A stretch of DNA of 64,000 bases from Fragum whitleyi (taxonomy: Eukaryota > Mollusca > Bivalvia > Cardiida > Cardiidae), in assembly GCA_948146395.1 (NCBI GenBank), contig OX411548.1:61461020-61525019 (forward strand). The letters run 5' to 3'. This document shows positions 22,327-33,393 of the stretch, piece by piece. The position numbers and the translations under genes were made by a program. Under the pieces are notes generated by a model that was not told where the DNA came from, did not search any database, and saw nothing but the letters and a program-made list of their open reading frames with translations. The stretch's first letter is position 1, and each line of letters opens with the position of its first letter.

Positions 22327-23980
22327 TTCACCTGAGCACAAAGTGCTCAAGGTGAGCTATTGGGATCGTAGAATGTCCGTCGTCCGTCGTGTGTCGTGCG
22401 TCATACGTCGTCCACAATTTCTTTAAACATCTTCTCCTCCTAAACCAGTGGGCCAATCTTGATGAAACTTGGCAGGGATGTTCCTTGGGTCAAGCTCTAC
22501 CAAAGTTGTTCAAATAAATGAAATCGACCTTTAACTTTCCCTTTACCCATAACAAAAAGGGTGAAAATATGAAAAACTTTAAAAATCTTCTTCTCTGAAA
22601 CCAGAAGGCAGACAGCTTTCATATTTGGTATGTAGCATCATCTAGTGGACCTCTACCAGGTTTGTTCATATCAAGACCCTGGGGTCATATTTGGGCTTTG
22701 CCGTGGCCCAACCCTTTTTACATAGAATCAAAGAGCGAAAATCTTTAAAAATCTTCTTCTCTGTAACCAGATGGCAGACAGCTTAAATATTTGGTATGTA
22801 GCATCACCTAGTGGGCCTCTACCAAGTTTGTTCATAACAAGACCCTTGGGTCATATTTGGGCTTTGCACCGGTGCATCCCTTTATCTCTTCAGAGCACGA
22901 AGGGTAAAAAAAAATGAAAATCTTCAAAAATCTTCTTCTATGAAACCAGAAGGCAGACAGGTTTCATATTTGGTATGTAGCATCATCTAATGGACCTCTA
23001 CCAAGTTTGTTCGTATCAAGACCCTGGGGTCATGTTTGGGCTTTGCCCGGGCCCAACCCTTTTAACATAGAATCAAAGAGCGAAAATCTTTAAAAATCTT
23101 CTTCTCTGTAACCAGATGGCAGACAGCTTTAATATTTGGTGTGTAGCATCACCTAATGGGCCTCTACTAAGTTTGTTCATATCAAGTCCATTGGGTCATA
23201 TTTGGGCTTTGCTAGGGTGCATCCCTTTATCTCTTATGAGCACGAAGGGTAAAAAAATGAAAATCTTCAAAAATCTTCTTCTATGCAACCAGGAGGCAGA
23301 CAGCTTTCATATTATGTATGTAGCATCATCTAGTGGACCTCTACCAGGTTTGTTCATATCAAGACCCTAGGATCATATTTGGGCTTTGCCCGGGCCCAAC
23401 CCTTTTTACATAGAATCAAAGAGCAAAAATCTTTTAAAATCTTCTTTTATCGAAACCAGAGGGCACACTGCTTTCATTTTGGTATGTAGCATCATCTTGT
23501 GGGCCCCTACCAAAAAAATGAAAATCTTCAAAAATCTTCTATGCAACCAGGAGGCAGACAGCTTTCATATTATGTATGTAGCATCATCTAGTGGACCTCT
23601 ACCAGGTTTGTTCATATCAAGACCCTAGGATCATATTTGGGCTTTGCCCGGGCCCAACCCTTTTTACATAGTATCAAAGAGCAAAAATCTTTCAAAATCT
23701 TCTTTTATCGAAACCAGAGGGCACACTGCTTTCATTTTGGTATGTAGCATCATCTTGTGGGCCCCTACCAAGTTTGATCATATCAAGACCCTTGGGTCAT
23801 ATTTGGGCTCCACGCGGGCGCATCCCTTTCAGCTCATCTGACCACAATGGGTGAAAATGGGAAAACCTTCAAAAATCTTCTCCTCTGAAACCAGAAGGCA
23901 GACAGCTTTCATATTTAGAATGTAGCATCATCTTATGGACCTCTTCCAAGTTTGTTCATATCAAGACCCTATAGCAAGAT
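22327..23980 (+). mobile_element. Family G element, subtype with ~166-179-bp monomers, no tail found
   Basis: CACCTGAGCACAAAGTGCTCAAGGTGAGCTATTG is the G head, followed by GTCCGTCGTCCGTCG. The monomers are marked by GGCAGACAGCTTTCATATTTGG at 22608, 22774, 22953, 23119, 23296 and 23554. Spacing alternates 166 and 179 bp (a two-unit higher-order repeat). A 258-bp segment (23281-23538) is then duplicated almost exactly at 23539-23796. Similarity ends near 23980 without the 3' hairpin. Confidence 0.8.
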
Positions 23981-24161
23981 TGACTGTAATGGTCAAATTT
24001 ATGCTCTGTACAAGCTCAATTTAAACATTTGCCCTTGCTTGACTGGTGACCTTGACATTGGAGCTATCTGAAAATTTGTTTAAATAACACATACATGTAT
24101 TCATAATGGAGGTGTGTGCAAAATTATTTTGAAATCTACCTTAACCAGTCACCTGTCACAA

Positions 24162-24524
24162 TCAAAAATTATTTCGAAATGGAGATCTAATCAGCATGAA
24201 GAACAAATAAAAGTGCCATATAATATTAAATCAATTTATTAACACAAGCAGCTAACTGACAGATAAGCAGTATTTTAAAGTTTTGATTTTGGCCTCTGAC
24301 CTTGACCTAGGAACCATCTGAAAATTGGTTTCAAATGGCAAATTTCAAAAAATTATTTCGAAATGGAGATCTAATCAGCATGAAGAACAAATAAAAGTGC
24401 CATATAATATTAAATCAATTTATTAACACAAGCAGCTAACTGACAAATAAGCAGTATTTTAAAGTTTTGATTTTGGCCTCTGACCTTGACCTAGGAACCA
24501 TCTGAAAATTGGTTTCAAATGGCA
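24162..24524. repeat. Recent tandem duplication, ~183-bp unit
   Basis: 24162-24344 and 24345-24524 are nearly identical: both contain ATTTCGAAATGGAGATCT, AAAGTGCCATATAATATT and GGCCTCTGACCTTGACCTAG. I noticed a GACAGATAAG/GACAAATAAG substitution and a one-base A-run length change. Such identity points to a recent local event. Confidence 0.9.
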
Positions 24525-25065
24525 CTCAATATACTCATGGAAAAGAACAATTGTATGAAGTTATTTTGAGATCCATCAGTAAATAAGAGTTGTAATACTT
24601 GGGATTTTCTAAACATTTGACCCTAAAAGTTAGGTCATTTCCTTGGAGTTATCTGCAATTTTTTTTTCAAATGGAACATCTGCTCATGATGGGAGACCAA
24701 GACTATTTAAATAAGTATGCCACGTAATTTTGAAATTCATCCATAAATATAGGAGATATCCTCCCAACAAATAAAGAGACACAAAAACTTACTCGCTTTT
24801 TAATGCTCAAACACCAGCTTATGATTGCCAAGTTTGACTTTACACCCCTAGAAAGTTGGACAGAAGTGTAGTAGCCAATGGAATACCATGGTAGACCATA
24901 GTAGGCAATCAATTACAATGGACTTCCATGATATTTAATGGAATTTTGGAATTGTTTCATGGTTGGCAATCAATTACCATGAAGGCAATGGTATAAATTT
25001 CATGTACTGTATTTCCTTCATCTTGATCAAAAGTTTTAAAGCTTTCATATAGAAAACTTAAATAG
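24525..25065. other. Non-coding spacer with short internal repeats
   Basis: GGCAATCAATTAC(A/C)ATG occurs twice (about 24903 and 24965), along with several CCATGG-centred motifs. Otherwise nothing was recognised. Confidence 0.5.
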
Positions 25066-25145
25066 AGGGGTAAGCGCGAGACTTTTGTAAGTACCTATAT
25101 ATTTATAGGCACTTACAATAGTGTTGCACTGACCCTTCAAAATGG
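25066..25145. repeat. Palindromic mini-element, family A' copy
   Basis: It has arms GTAAGTACCTATA and TATAGGCACTTACAATAGTG and an outer GCACTGACCCTTC. The A' type has GTAAGTGCC/GGCACTTAC where family A has GTAACTGCC/GGCAGTTAC. Confidence 0.75.
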
Positions 25146-26050
25146 TCATACTAATGAACTCAGATTGAGCAAAATATGTCATTAACCAAGTCTGGATTTT
25201 GGATTCCAAAAGCACAATTGTGTTTAAAATAGATAGTTTAAGCCAAGATGGGTTTTTAGATTCCAAAGAGCATAATTATGTTTAAGTAAGATAATGGAAT
25301 TCACCATGTTTTATAGCTTTAGATCTTTGGATAGTCTGAGACTTATAAACGCTTAAAATTATAAGTTCATATTTCTTGAAAAATGGATCCGTCATATTAA
25401 GGTCAGTGTCTGGCTCCAAGACCATCAGTCATCGTGTTAAATCCGAAATTAGACAATAAAATTGCCTGTTCCACCAATAGTTTGTGTATCTTTAAAGAAA
25501 ATAATGTATGGCTTCTTTCAAATCGTTGCCTGTTTATGTCCTTACTGTAACAATTTAGCTTTTAGTAAAATTATCAAAATGGTATATTTTATCTTTTTTG
25601 TAGAGACTCTTGACTCCGCCCTTTGAACTTTGATGAATTTCGGGAGACGGCAAGGCAGAGGGAAGGAAACGTACGTAGAAAATATGTATTTATCGTCGGC
25701 AGGGTTGTCGTGGCTGGGGCATGTTTGGAATAATATTTATGGAAATATTGAGAAAGTGGTCTGATGTATGGTTTTAGATGGAGACTAGATATAAATCTAT
25801 ACATCCTTATTCTAATAATGATAAATCACTGCCATATTGATTCCACCCTAAATTTAACTTATATTTTTTTGTCCAGTTTGGAAAACCCTGGGAAAAGTTC
25901 TATAACCTTGGGCCCAGATATTGATTGGAAAGCAAAATTTTATCAGAAATTAGTGTTAGCCTGAATTGTAAGCTGGACTGTTTTTGAAAACAAAAAGTCA
26001 AGTTTTTGTCATGAATGAACTAATTTGGCAATATCTTGGTTTATTAATTA
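25146..26050. other. Non-coding spacer
   Basis: TTTAGATTCCAAAAGCACAATTGTGTTTAA-like sequence occurs twice (about 25197-25225 and 25256-25285), a ~60-bp imperfect tandem repeat. No gene was seen. Confidence 0.45.
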
Positions 26051-26170
26051 AGCTATTAGCTTGAAACTTTGTATGTGTTTTCTTTATTATAGGAAAATCT
26101 GTACTTTCAAGGAAGATAAGTTAAATGATTTTCTGTAAGAATAATGCCCCTTTTTAAATTTTAGATTTTC
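26051..26170 (+). mobile_element. Family I-like fragment
   Basis: TTGAAACTTTGTATGTGTTTTC, then CTTTCAAGGAAGATAAG, then AATAATGCCCCTTTTT follows the family I body order. Family G inserts directly after it at 26171. Confidence 0.45.
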
Positions 26171-26511
26171 AGCTCACCTGAGCACAAAGTAGAATGTGGG
26201 TTGTTTTGATTGGTCATTTTCATTTGTTGGTCAAGCTGTCCGTCTGCCTTACTCAGCCTTTCAATTTTTTCTTTAAAGTGCTTCTCCTCTCTGAAACCAA
26301 TTTTCAAATCAAAATGAAACTTGGCAGGTGCATCTGGGTCTACTGAAGTTTTTAAAAGGGTTAAAACTGTTGTCTTTTATGAGAACAGAGAAAGAAATTG
26401 TGGTTACATACTTTCTAATTCATTTATTTACATGAAATTTATTTGAAATTGGTTACACTGTTTGAATAGTGAATTCAGGTGAGCGATTTAATGCCATTAT
26501 GGTCCTCTGTT
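26171..26511 (+). mobile_element. Family G element, short (341 bp) copy with both ends
   Basis: The head is AGCTCACCTGAGCAC. The body carries CTTCTCCTCTCTGAAACC and ATGAAACTTGGCAGG, and the tail is TCAGGTGAGCGATTTAATGCC, then ATTATGGTCCTCTG. The right arm of the head hairpin is lost and there is no array. Confidence 0.75.
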
Positions 26512-27069
26512 TGAAATGGAGCTTGTCATAAATTCTTTTATTAATTTAGAAGAAAGCCTCTGTAAAAAAATTTAAATGAATTTCTGGGAGATTGTTTACC
26601 ATATAGATGCAAAACATTTGATATTTTAGAATATTTCTAAAAGTAGATAACGTTTTTTTGCCTCCATTACCAAATGTGATCTATGCGCAAATATAGCTAT
26701 ATTTCTTTTGAGATAAACTTATTAAAAATGGGCAGTAAAAAGTTTCTACAATTTCAATTCACCAAGTTTTATGCCGACAATTGGGTAATAATTTTGTAAT
26801 CCAGCAAGAATTAAATTAGACTTTTTTGATATATGGCCCACTTCTCAATGGTTCATATCGATGTAAAGTTCTGTAGATATATTCATGTATTTATTGCTTT
26901 TTATTGTCAGAGGATATAATCTGCTTTCTTTGTAAGAAAGAAGTTTACTTTCTTTTTTTGAGAATCCATGAGAAAAATTTAAGAAGTGGTTTTTCTGAAT
27001 GTTTTATTATGTTAAATGGAAGTTCAAAAAGTCTTTTATAGCACTTGTTCAATGACAAGTTTTTGAATT
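26512..27069. other. Non-coding spacer
   Basis: No recognised family. Imperfect small palindromes of AGTTTACTTTCTT type lie around 26930-26960. Confidence 0.45.
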
Positions 27070-27139
27070 TCTAGAAATAGTTCTTGGTTAAAGAACTAGT
27101 TCTAGAAGTTCGAGAACTGGTTCTAGAAGTTCCTGAACT
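27070..27139. promoter_or_regulatory. Cluster of heat-shock-element-like palindromes
   Basis: The ten-base palindromic form nTTCnnGAAn recurs as GTTCTAGAAG (twice), GTTCGAGAAC and GTTCCTGAAC, after further TTC and GAA units. The 20-bp unit AGAACTRGTTCTAGAAGTTC is repeated in tandem. nTTCnnGAAn is the known binding unit of heat-shock factor, but no adjacent gene is visible. It may be only a simple repeat. Confidence 0.35.
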
Positions 27140-27284
27140 GCCTTTTTACACTCATAAATGTTCAAATGCAAGTCCTTGAACTTTTTGCGGGTGAAGCTTG
27201 CTTATGCAATGGGCAAGATGTGGTTGTTGCATGAAATGTCACGCTTTGTGCCATGATACCTGAGCAGCCACGCAGCGCATTAGA

Positions 27285-27551
27285 CAGTGGATGACATTTC
27301 CAACAATATCTTGTGTGAAAAACAAAGCCTCTGGCCAGCTTGTGCACCCAACAGACTGACCAGAGTCTTCATTATGCCCTTTGTAGACCAATAAGGTTCT
27401 AAACCTTCTTCAAATTAACGATGGTCAGTAAATAATCTTCTCGATCAAAAATGGTCAGCAAATAATCTTCTTGCATTGTTGATTTTTTAGACAGCTCAAT
27501 GTTTGAGACATGCACACAATTAAAATTGTTGGAAATGTCAAGCGCAAGCTA
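27285..27551 (+). mobile_element. MITE family D copy
   Basis: It has GGATGACATTTCCAACAAT on the left, a central CTCTGGCCAGCTTGTGCACC...CAGACTGACCAGAGTC hairpin region, and ATTGTTGGAAATGTCAAGCGCAAG on the right, giving inverted ends. It contains a ~29-bp internal tandem duplication (ATGGTCAGYAAATAATCTTC at about 27421 and 27450). Confidence 0.6.
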
Positions 27552-28039
27552 AATTAATCTTTGTTTGTGAACAGACTCTCTGTTTGGTAGCTATCTATTA
27601 AGCACAATTACCAGATGCACAGGCTGATCTGAGTCTCAGCACTTTTCAGTTTATTGGAAATGTCATGCAAGCCTTTAAATGACATTTACCACAAATAACT
27701 AAACGCCTGTCTAGAGACCGCATGTATTATGTGATCACTTGTGGTGTCCTGGTGGCTGGCATCCACTTCTTTGTCTGGGGCATAACCCAGTCATTATATA
27801 TCCTATTGACTTGAAAGTTGGCAGTTATGTTCCTCTATGATTATGGAGTGCAGTGCACAAGAATCATAACTCTACCTAGCTTAAATTTTTTAATTGTTTC
27901 CCGTGTTGTTTTTCATACTGGAACATCTATCAATTAAATAGGCGTATCTAGTGATAGTTGCCTGATGGATTTCAGAATTATTTCACACAGTTGATGTTAG
28001 CATCAGACCCCAAATGAGGCGAGATGTCCATGAAGTAGC
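27552..28039. other. Non-coding spacer with MITE scraps
   Basis: 27605-27690 carries GATGCACAGGCTGATCTGAG and TTGGAAATGTCATGC, scraps of families C and D. Nothing else was recognised. Confidence 0.4.
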
Positions 28040-28258
28040 AGACATCTTTTCTCACATTTGTCTCCCACCAATGGGTGATCAATCAAAATGTTGTTGATGG
28101 TGGTGGGGGGAGGGGGGGAGTAAGCAGCTAGAACACAGGAAAGGATTGAATGGTAGTTCAGGTGGCAGAAATACCAGGAATCCATTATTTTTTGCTTGAG
28201 CTGATGCAAAATAACTGAAAAAATGTTTAAAGTAGCATTAAACCCCCTACAAACAAAG
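28040..28258 (+). mobile_element. SINE family E, 5'-truncated copy
   Basis: TTTGTCTCCCACCAATGGGTG, GAAATACCAGGAATCCATT, AATAACTGAAAAAATG and TAAACCCCCTACAAACAAAG are in family order. The middle is altered by a G-rich insertion at 28098-28121. Confidence 0.8.
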
Positions 28259-28726
28259 CCAGAAAACAAGTGGCTATACAGAAAAGGATAAAGAATGCTT
28301 GTATTACATCTAATACTTTTCAATGACATCAAAGTTGATAATTGAATAATATTTTTTGTCTTGGAAGCTAATGAATGTAAATCCTGGGTCTTTAAGAGCC
28401 TGCAAATTTTGGAATATAAATTCCGTTATCATCCGTTTGGAAACCGGTATTTATTTTGTAAGACTCGTAATGCGTATGTCTGGTCTAAAAATTGCTGATA
28501 GCTGAAGCCAGCAAAATCTACAAGACATGCAAATTATTTCTGTTCGTCTGATTTGAATTCATAAGCCCCATGTCAATGTGATGAATTTCGACTTGAGACG
28601 TTTTTTGTTGCTTGATTTGCGGACTATTGCTGAAAGTCTGTGAGAAACAGAACTGAAGCGACATATTTCGTCCAATATACACACTTTCAAATGAAGGAAA
28701 ATTCAGACAAGATATGAGGTCTTAAC
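28259..28726. other. Non-coding spacer
   Basis: No recognised repeat or exon-like segment. Confidence 0.45.
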
Positions 28727-28976
28727 TTAACCCTTGTCATGCTGAATAAAAAGACCTTGGCAGAATAAGGTATAAATCAAAGTGCTGAAGGCTCTGTAAT
28801 TCCTACTTGTGAGTCAGTATTTGATTTTGAAAATATAATATCTGAAACTTTTCTGGATTAAAAAGGAAAATCAGGTTGTTTGGCCTAAGATCAGACTGCA
28901 CATATGTGCTGGCTGATGTTTGTCCATACCTCCTGCCAAAGCAGGAATATTCCGGGATCAGCATGATGAAGGTTAA
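28727..28976 (+). mobile_element. MITE family C, full length
   Basis: The terminal inverted repeats are TTAACCCTTGTCATGCTG (28727-28744) and CAGCATGATGAAGGTTAA (28959-28976). The interior has ATCAAAGTGCTGAAGG, GATTTTGAAAATATAAT and a central palindromic block around CTGCACATATGTGC. It is about 250 bp and non-coding. TTAA at both ends may be the target site. Confidence 0.85.
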
Positions 28977-29678
28977 AATCAGCTCCTCCTACATCTTGAA
29001 GTCCACAAAAATGTTGTTTTAGGGAAATGTACGCTTAATTCATTTCATTAGCCATTCAATGGTCTGGTCTTGAATTAAAATTTCAGTATTTCCTATCAAC
29101 TTGGGTTGGATTTTCAGTAAATAGTGGATACATTGATTATGAATCGGTGTTTATTTTTAGCTCACCTGAGCACAATGTGCTCAAGTTTAGCTTTTGTGAT
29201 CACCTTTTGTCTGTCGTCCATCTCAACAATTCTTTAAACATCTTCTCCGCAGTAACCATTGGACGGGTTTTAACCAAACTTGGCAGAAATGTTACTTGGT
29301 TGACCCTTCTCAATACTTGTTCATGAAATTTTGATTGACCCCCAAATATGGGCGTGGCAGGGCGGGGTAGTTTTTTACCCTGAAATCTTTAAACATCTTC
29401 TCCTCAGTAACCATTGGGCCAATTTCAACCAAACTTGGCAGAAATGCTCCATAGGTGACCCATTCCAAAACTTGTTTCGAATTTTTTTTTTTTACCCCAA
29501 AATATGGGCGTGGCAGGAAGGACCTTATTTTGACCCTAACAACTTTGACTGGCAACTCCTCCTGAACCACTGGGTTGATTTTTATGAAACTTTACAAGAA
29601 TGTTCCTTGGGTGACCCTTTTCAAAAATTGTTTGTGAAATTCTGATTTGCCCATAAATATGGGCATGGCAAAGGCCGG

Positions 29679-29706
29679 GGGGGGGGGGGGGGGGGGAGGT
29701 GGGGGG
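29679..29706 (+). repeat. Poly-G tract
   Basis: GGCCGGGG leads into 18 or more consecutive G, then AGGTGGGGGG. It directly precedes the nested family L element. Four or more G runs make a quadruplex plausible, and the length may be assembly-sensitive. Confidence 0.9.
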
Positions 29707-29710
29707 CTTT

Positions 29711-30021
29711 TGATGCCCCTGTATCGAGAGATCGGGGGCATATTGTTTTACTCGTGTCCGTCTGTCTGTCTGTCCGTCTGTCTGTCTGTCCGTCTGTCCG
29801 TCCCTCTGTCCGAAAACTTAACCCGAAAACTTAACCTTGCCAATATCTTCAAGCCTATTCAAGATACAAAGCTAATATTTGGCATGATGATAGATCTCAA
29901 TGATCTGCATCCGCTGGTACCAAAGTCAAGGTCATGTGACAAGGTCAAGGTCATCTGTCAAGGTCAAACTTTGAAAAAAAATGCCGTTCAGGGGGCATTC
30001 GTGTTTCACAAACACATCTTG
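29711..30021 (+). mobile_element. Family L element, full-length copy 2
   Basis: Head ATGCCCCTGTATCGAGAG folds onto ATCGGGGGCAT. GTCTGTCTGTCTGTCCGTC follows, and the body contains CAAGGTCATGTGACAAGG. The inverted subterminal copy CAGGGGGCAT (29989-29998) comes before the tail hairpin GTGTTTCACAAACAC and ATCTTG. The host G element resumes directly after it. Confidence 0.85.
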
Positions 30022-30222
30022 TTTTGAGCCTGAAATCTTTAAATATCTTCTTCTCAGGAACCAATGGGTGGAAGGGGTCTATTTTCTCTTTGAATTCTTG
30101 AAATAACATCTCTTCAACAACCTGGCAAATGTGAATGAAGCTTTGCCAGAAAGTTTCTTGGGTGAGATCAACTGGACCAATAAAATTCAGGTGAGCGGTT
30201 TAAGGCCATTCTGGCCCTCTTG

Positions 30223-30366
30223 TTAAAACAATACTTTTCCAAACTTTTGTGATTGAAAAAACAGGTGATATTGACTAACATCAGACTGCACATATGCGCA
30301 GGCTGATCTTAGTCTTTACCTCCTTCCAAAGGAGGAATTTTACGGGTTCAACATGACAAGGGTTAA
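30223..30366 (+). mobile_element. MITE family C, right part
   Basis: CATCAGACTGCACATATGCG, CAGGCTGATCTTAG, TTCAACATGACAAGGGTTAA are the family C centre and right end. The left part may lie upstream of 29159 (ATGAATCGGTGTTTATTTTT), which would make the family G element an insertion into this MITE. Confidence 0.7.
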
Positions 30367-30544
30367 GTGAATACATAATGATTTAGAGGTCCTGATTTTC
30401 ATGTCTATCGGCAGTTACCAATCTTGGTGTTGCTCATTGGCTCAAATGCTAAGCAGGAGAATGAGTGCTTTATCAAGGAAGTATTATTGACAGAGATTAA
30501 ATTATAAATTGTGCAGATTTTGTTTTCTGATCATGCAGTGATTT

Positions 30545-30625
30545 CAACCTTTGACACACTGAGCCCAGAATATTCTGGCTTTTGCAGGAGGAATAGACAA
30601 AGATCAGGCTGCACATGAATGCAGC
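30545..30625 (-). mobile_element. MITE family C, end fragment
   Basis: AACCTTTGACACACTGAGCCC, TTTTGCAGGAGGAATAG and AAAGATCAGGCTGCACATG read as the reverse of the family C right end. It stops where family I sequence begins at 30628. Confidence 0.65.
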
Positions 30626-30627
30626 TG

Positions 30628-32910
30628 AACAGTACTATCAAGGGGGGTGACTCTAGATGAATTTTGTGCAAACTATGACCCCTTTTTAGCTCACCTGAGC
30701 ACGAAGTGCTCATGGTGAGCTATTGTGGTTAGGTGGATGTCCGTCGTCCGTCGTGCGTCATGCTACGTGCGTCGTGCGATGTCCGTCGTCAACATTTGCC
30801 TTGTATGCACTCTAGAGGCCACATTTTTTGCCGGATCAACCTGAATTTTGGTCAGAATGATTGTCTTGATGAATTCTCGGACGAGTTCGAAATTGGGTCA
30901 ACTGGGGTCAAAAACTAGGTCACGGGGTCAAATCTAAGAAAAACCTTATATGCACTCTTGTGGCCGCGTTTATTGCCCAATCAACCTGAATTTTGGTCAG
31001 AATGATTGTCTTGATGAAATCTCGGACGAGTTCAAAATTGGGTCAACTGGGGTCAAAAACTAGGTCACGGGGTCAAATCTAAGAAAAACCTTGTATGCAC
31101 TCTAGAGGCCACATTTTTTGCCAGATCAACCTGAATATTGGTCATAGGGTTTGTCTTGATGAAAACTCGGGCGAGTTTGAAACTGGGTCAACTGGGGTCA
31201 AAAACTAGGTCACGGGGTCAAATCTAAGAAAAACCTTGTAGGCAGTCTAGAGGCCACATTTTTTGCCAGATCAACCTGAAATTTGGTCAGAATGATTGTC
31301 TTGATGAAATCTCGGACGAGTACGAAATTGGGTCAACTTGGGTCAAGAACTAGGTCACAGGGTCAAATCTAAGAAAAACCTTGTATGCACTCTAGAGGCC
31401 ACATTTTTTGCCTGATCAACCTGAAATTTTGTCAAAATGATTGTCTTGATGAAATCTCGGACAAGTTCGAAATTGGGTCAACTGGGGTCAAAAACTAGGT
31501 CACGGGGTCAAATCTTAGAAAAACCATGTATGCACTCTAGAGGCCACATTTTTTGCCGGTTCAACTAGGATTTTAGTCAGAATGATTGTCTTGATGAAAT
31601 CTTGAATGAGTTCGAAATTGGGTCAACTGGGGTCAAAAACTAGGTCACAGGGTTAAATTTAGGAAAAACCTTGAAGGCACTCTTGTGGCCGCGTTTATTG
31701 CCCAATCAACCTGAATTTTGATCAGAATGATTGTCTTGATGAAATCTTGAATGAGTTCGAAATTGGGTCAACCGGGGTCAAAAACTAGGTCACAGGGTCA
31801 AATCTAAGAAAAACCTTGTAGGCACTCTAGTGGCCACATTTTTGCCGGATCAACCTGAATTTTGGTCAGAATGATAGTCTTGATGAAATCTCGGACAAGT
31901 TCAAAATTGGGTCAACTGGGGTCAAAAACTAGGTCACAGGGTAAAATCTAAGAAAAACCTTGTATGCACTCTAGAGGCCACAATCTTTGCCCGTTCAACT
32001 TGAATTTTGGTCAGAATGATTGTCTTCATGAAATCTTGAATGAGTGCTAAATTGGGTCAACTGGGGTCAAAACTAGGTCACAGGGTCAAATCTAGGAAAA
32101 ACATTGAAGGCACTCTTGTGGCCGCGTTTATTGCCCGATCAACCTGAATTTTTGTCAGAATGATTGTCTTGATGAAATCTTGAATGAGTTCGAATTTGGG
32201 TCAACCGGGGTCAAAAACTAGTTCACAGGGTCAAATCTAAAAAAAACCTTGTAGGCACTCTAGTGGCCACGTTTTTTGCCGGATCAACCTGAATTTTGGT
32301 CAGAATGATTGTCGTGATGAAATCTGATAAGTTCAAAATTGGGTCAACTGGGGTCAAAAACTAGGTCACAGGGTAAAATCTAAGAAAAACCTTGTATGCA
32401 CTCTAGAGGCCACAATCTTTGCCCGTTCAACTTGAATTTTGGTCAGAATGATTGTCTTCATGAAATCTTGAATGAGTGCTAAATTGGGTCAACTGGGGTC
32501 AAAAACTAGGTCACAGGGTCAAATCTAGGAAAAACCTTGTATGCACTCTAGAGACCACAATTTTTGGCCAATCAACCTGAAATTTGGTCAGAATGATTGT
32601 CTAGATGAAATCTCGGATGAGATCAAAATTGGGTCATCTGGGAATAAAAAATAGGTCACGAAATCAATTATAAAAATCCTTGTTAGTCAACCTAAAAATT
32701 GTAAAAAAGGGATTCTTAAGTTGTATAGAAGCAACAGCTTTGTTTAGCTCAGTCATTCATCATTCTATTTCTCATTCTTCTTTTGAAAATTTTAGACAGT
32801 TCATTCAGGTGAGCGATTAAGGGCCACTATGGCCCTCTTGTTAACCTAAATTTTTATCCAGCATCCAGCACCCATCATCAGAGTGTAGGCGCCCATAGGT
32901 GGTGCTCTTG
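30628..32910 (+). mobile_element. Family I element interrupted by family G
   Basis: The left part (30628-30687) has ACTATCAAGGGGGGTGACTC and TGCAAACTATGACCCC. The right part (32841-32910) resumes with TTTTTATCCAGCATCCAGCACC and ends in the tail hairpin GCGCCCATAGGTGGTGC and TCTTG. The 2.15-kb G element sits exactly between them, after a T run. Confidence 0.75.
30688..32840 (+). mobile_element. Family G element with 13-unit 145-bp satellite array
   Basis: Head AGCTCACCTGAGCACGAAGTGCTC folds back on GGTGAGCT and is followed by a GTCCGTCGTCCGTCG run. About 13 monomers (30800-32690) follow, with CTCTAGAGGCC marks at 30810, 31100 and 31390 and CTCTTGTGGCCGCG at 30955, 31680 and about 32115. Each holds TTTTGGTCAGAATGATTG and GGGTCAACTGGGGTC. 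Tail: TCAGGTGAGCG, hairpin GGGCCACTATGGCCC, then TCTTG. Since 145 is not a multiple of three, no frame can pass through it. Confidence 0.9.
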
Positions 32911-33393
32911 TTTAAACAAAAATGTTTGCACAATTTTTTACCAAATAAATACTGACCAATAAAAAGAAACACCCAGTGTTTTAGTTCAGTTTCCCAAAGG
33001 CCTGATAGGGTATACAAACTGAATTTAGCCAGAAAGGAACCAAAATGGGGATAATGGTCAACATTTAGGAGTATTAAGGGTGTGGGGGTTAAGTATGGAA
33101 CTGGGAATTTTCTCTGAATTTTTGTCCTTGATAATTGCCTGTTGTCCATGGGATTTGGTGTGTTTTAAGACATTTTATGCTTCATTATTTCTGTCTAATC
33201 TCTCTCACAGCTTGTCCATTAAAATAGGATTAAAGTATAATGATCAGAGATAGGCAATTCCTAGGGATTGGTAGATTCTTGATGGATTGAAAGCTGTAAT
33301 TTCCAATGTCTTAGGCTACTTGTTTTTGTACTTTTGTACTTTTGAATGCTTAGATACTCAATACTTTATATTTTTGTGTGAAAAGAGGTTTTG
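32911..33393. other. Non-coding spacer
   Basis: No recognised repeat or exon-like segment. Confidence 0.45.

Larger units (their letters stand above)
29159..30222 (+). mobile_element. Family G element, ~155-bp monomers, with a nested family L element
   Basis: Head AGCTCACCTGAGCACAATGTGCTC is followed by TTGTCTGTCGTCC. The monomers contain AACTTGGCAGAAATG at 29277 and 29432 and AACTTTACAAGAATG at 29588. The run ATGGGCGTGGCAGGGCGGGG at 29347 resembles blocks in the family H-headed copy at 47851. The tail is TCAGGTGAGCGG, hairpin GGCCATTCTGGCC and CTCTTG before TT. Family L (29711-30021) and a long G run interrupt the body. Confidence 0.85.
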
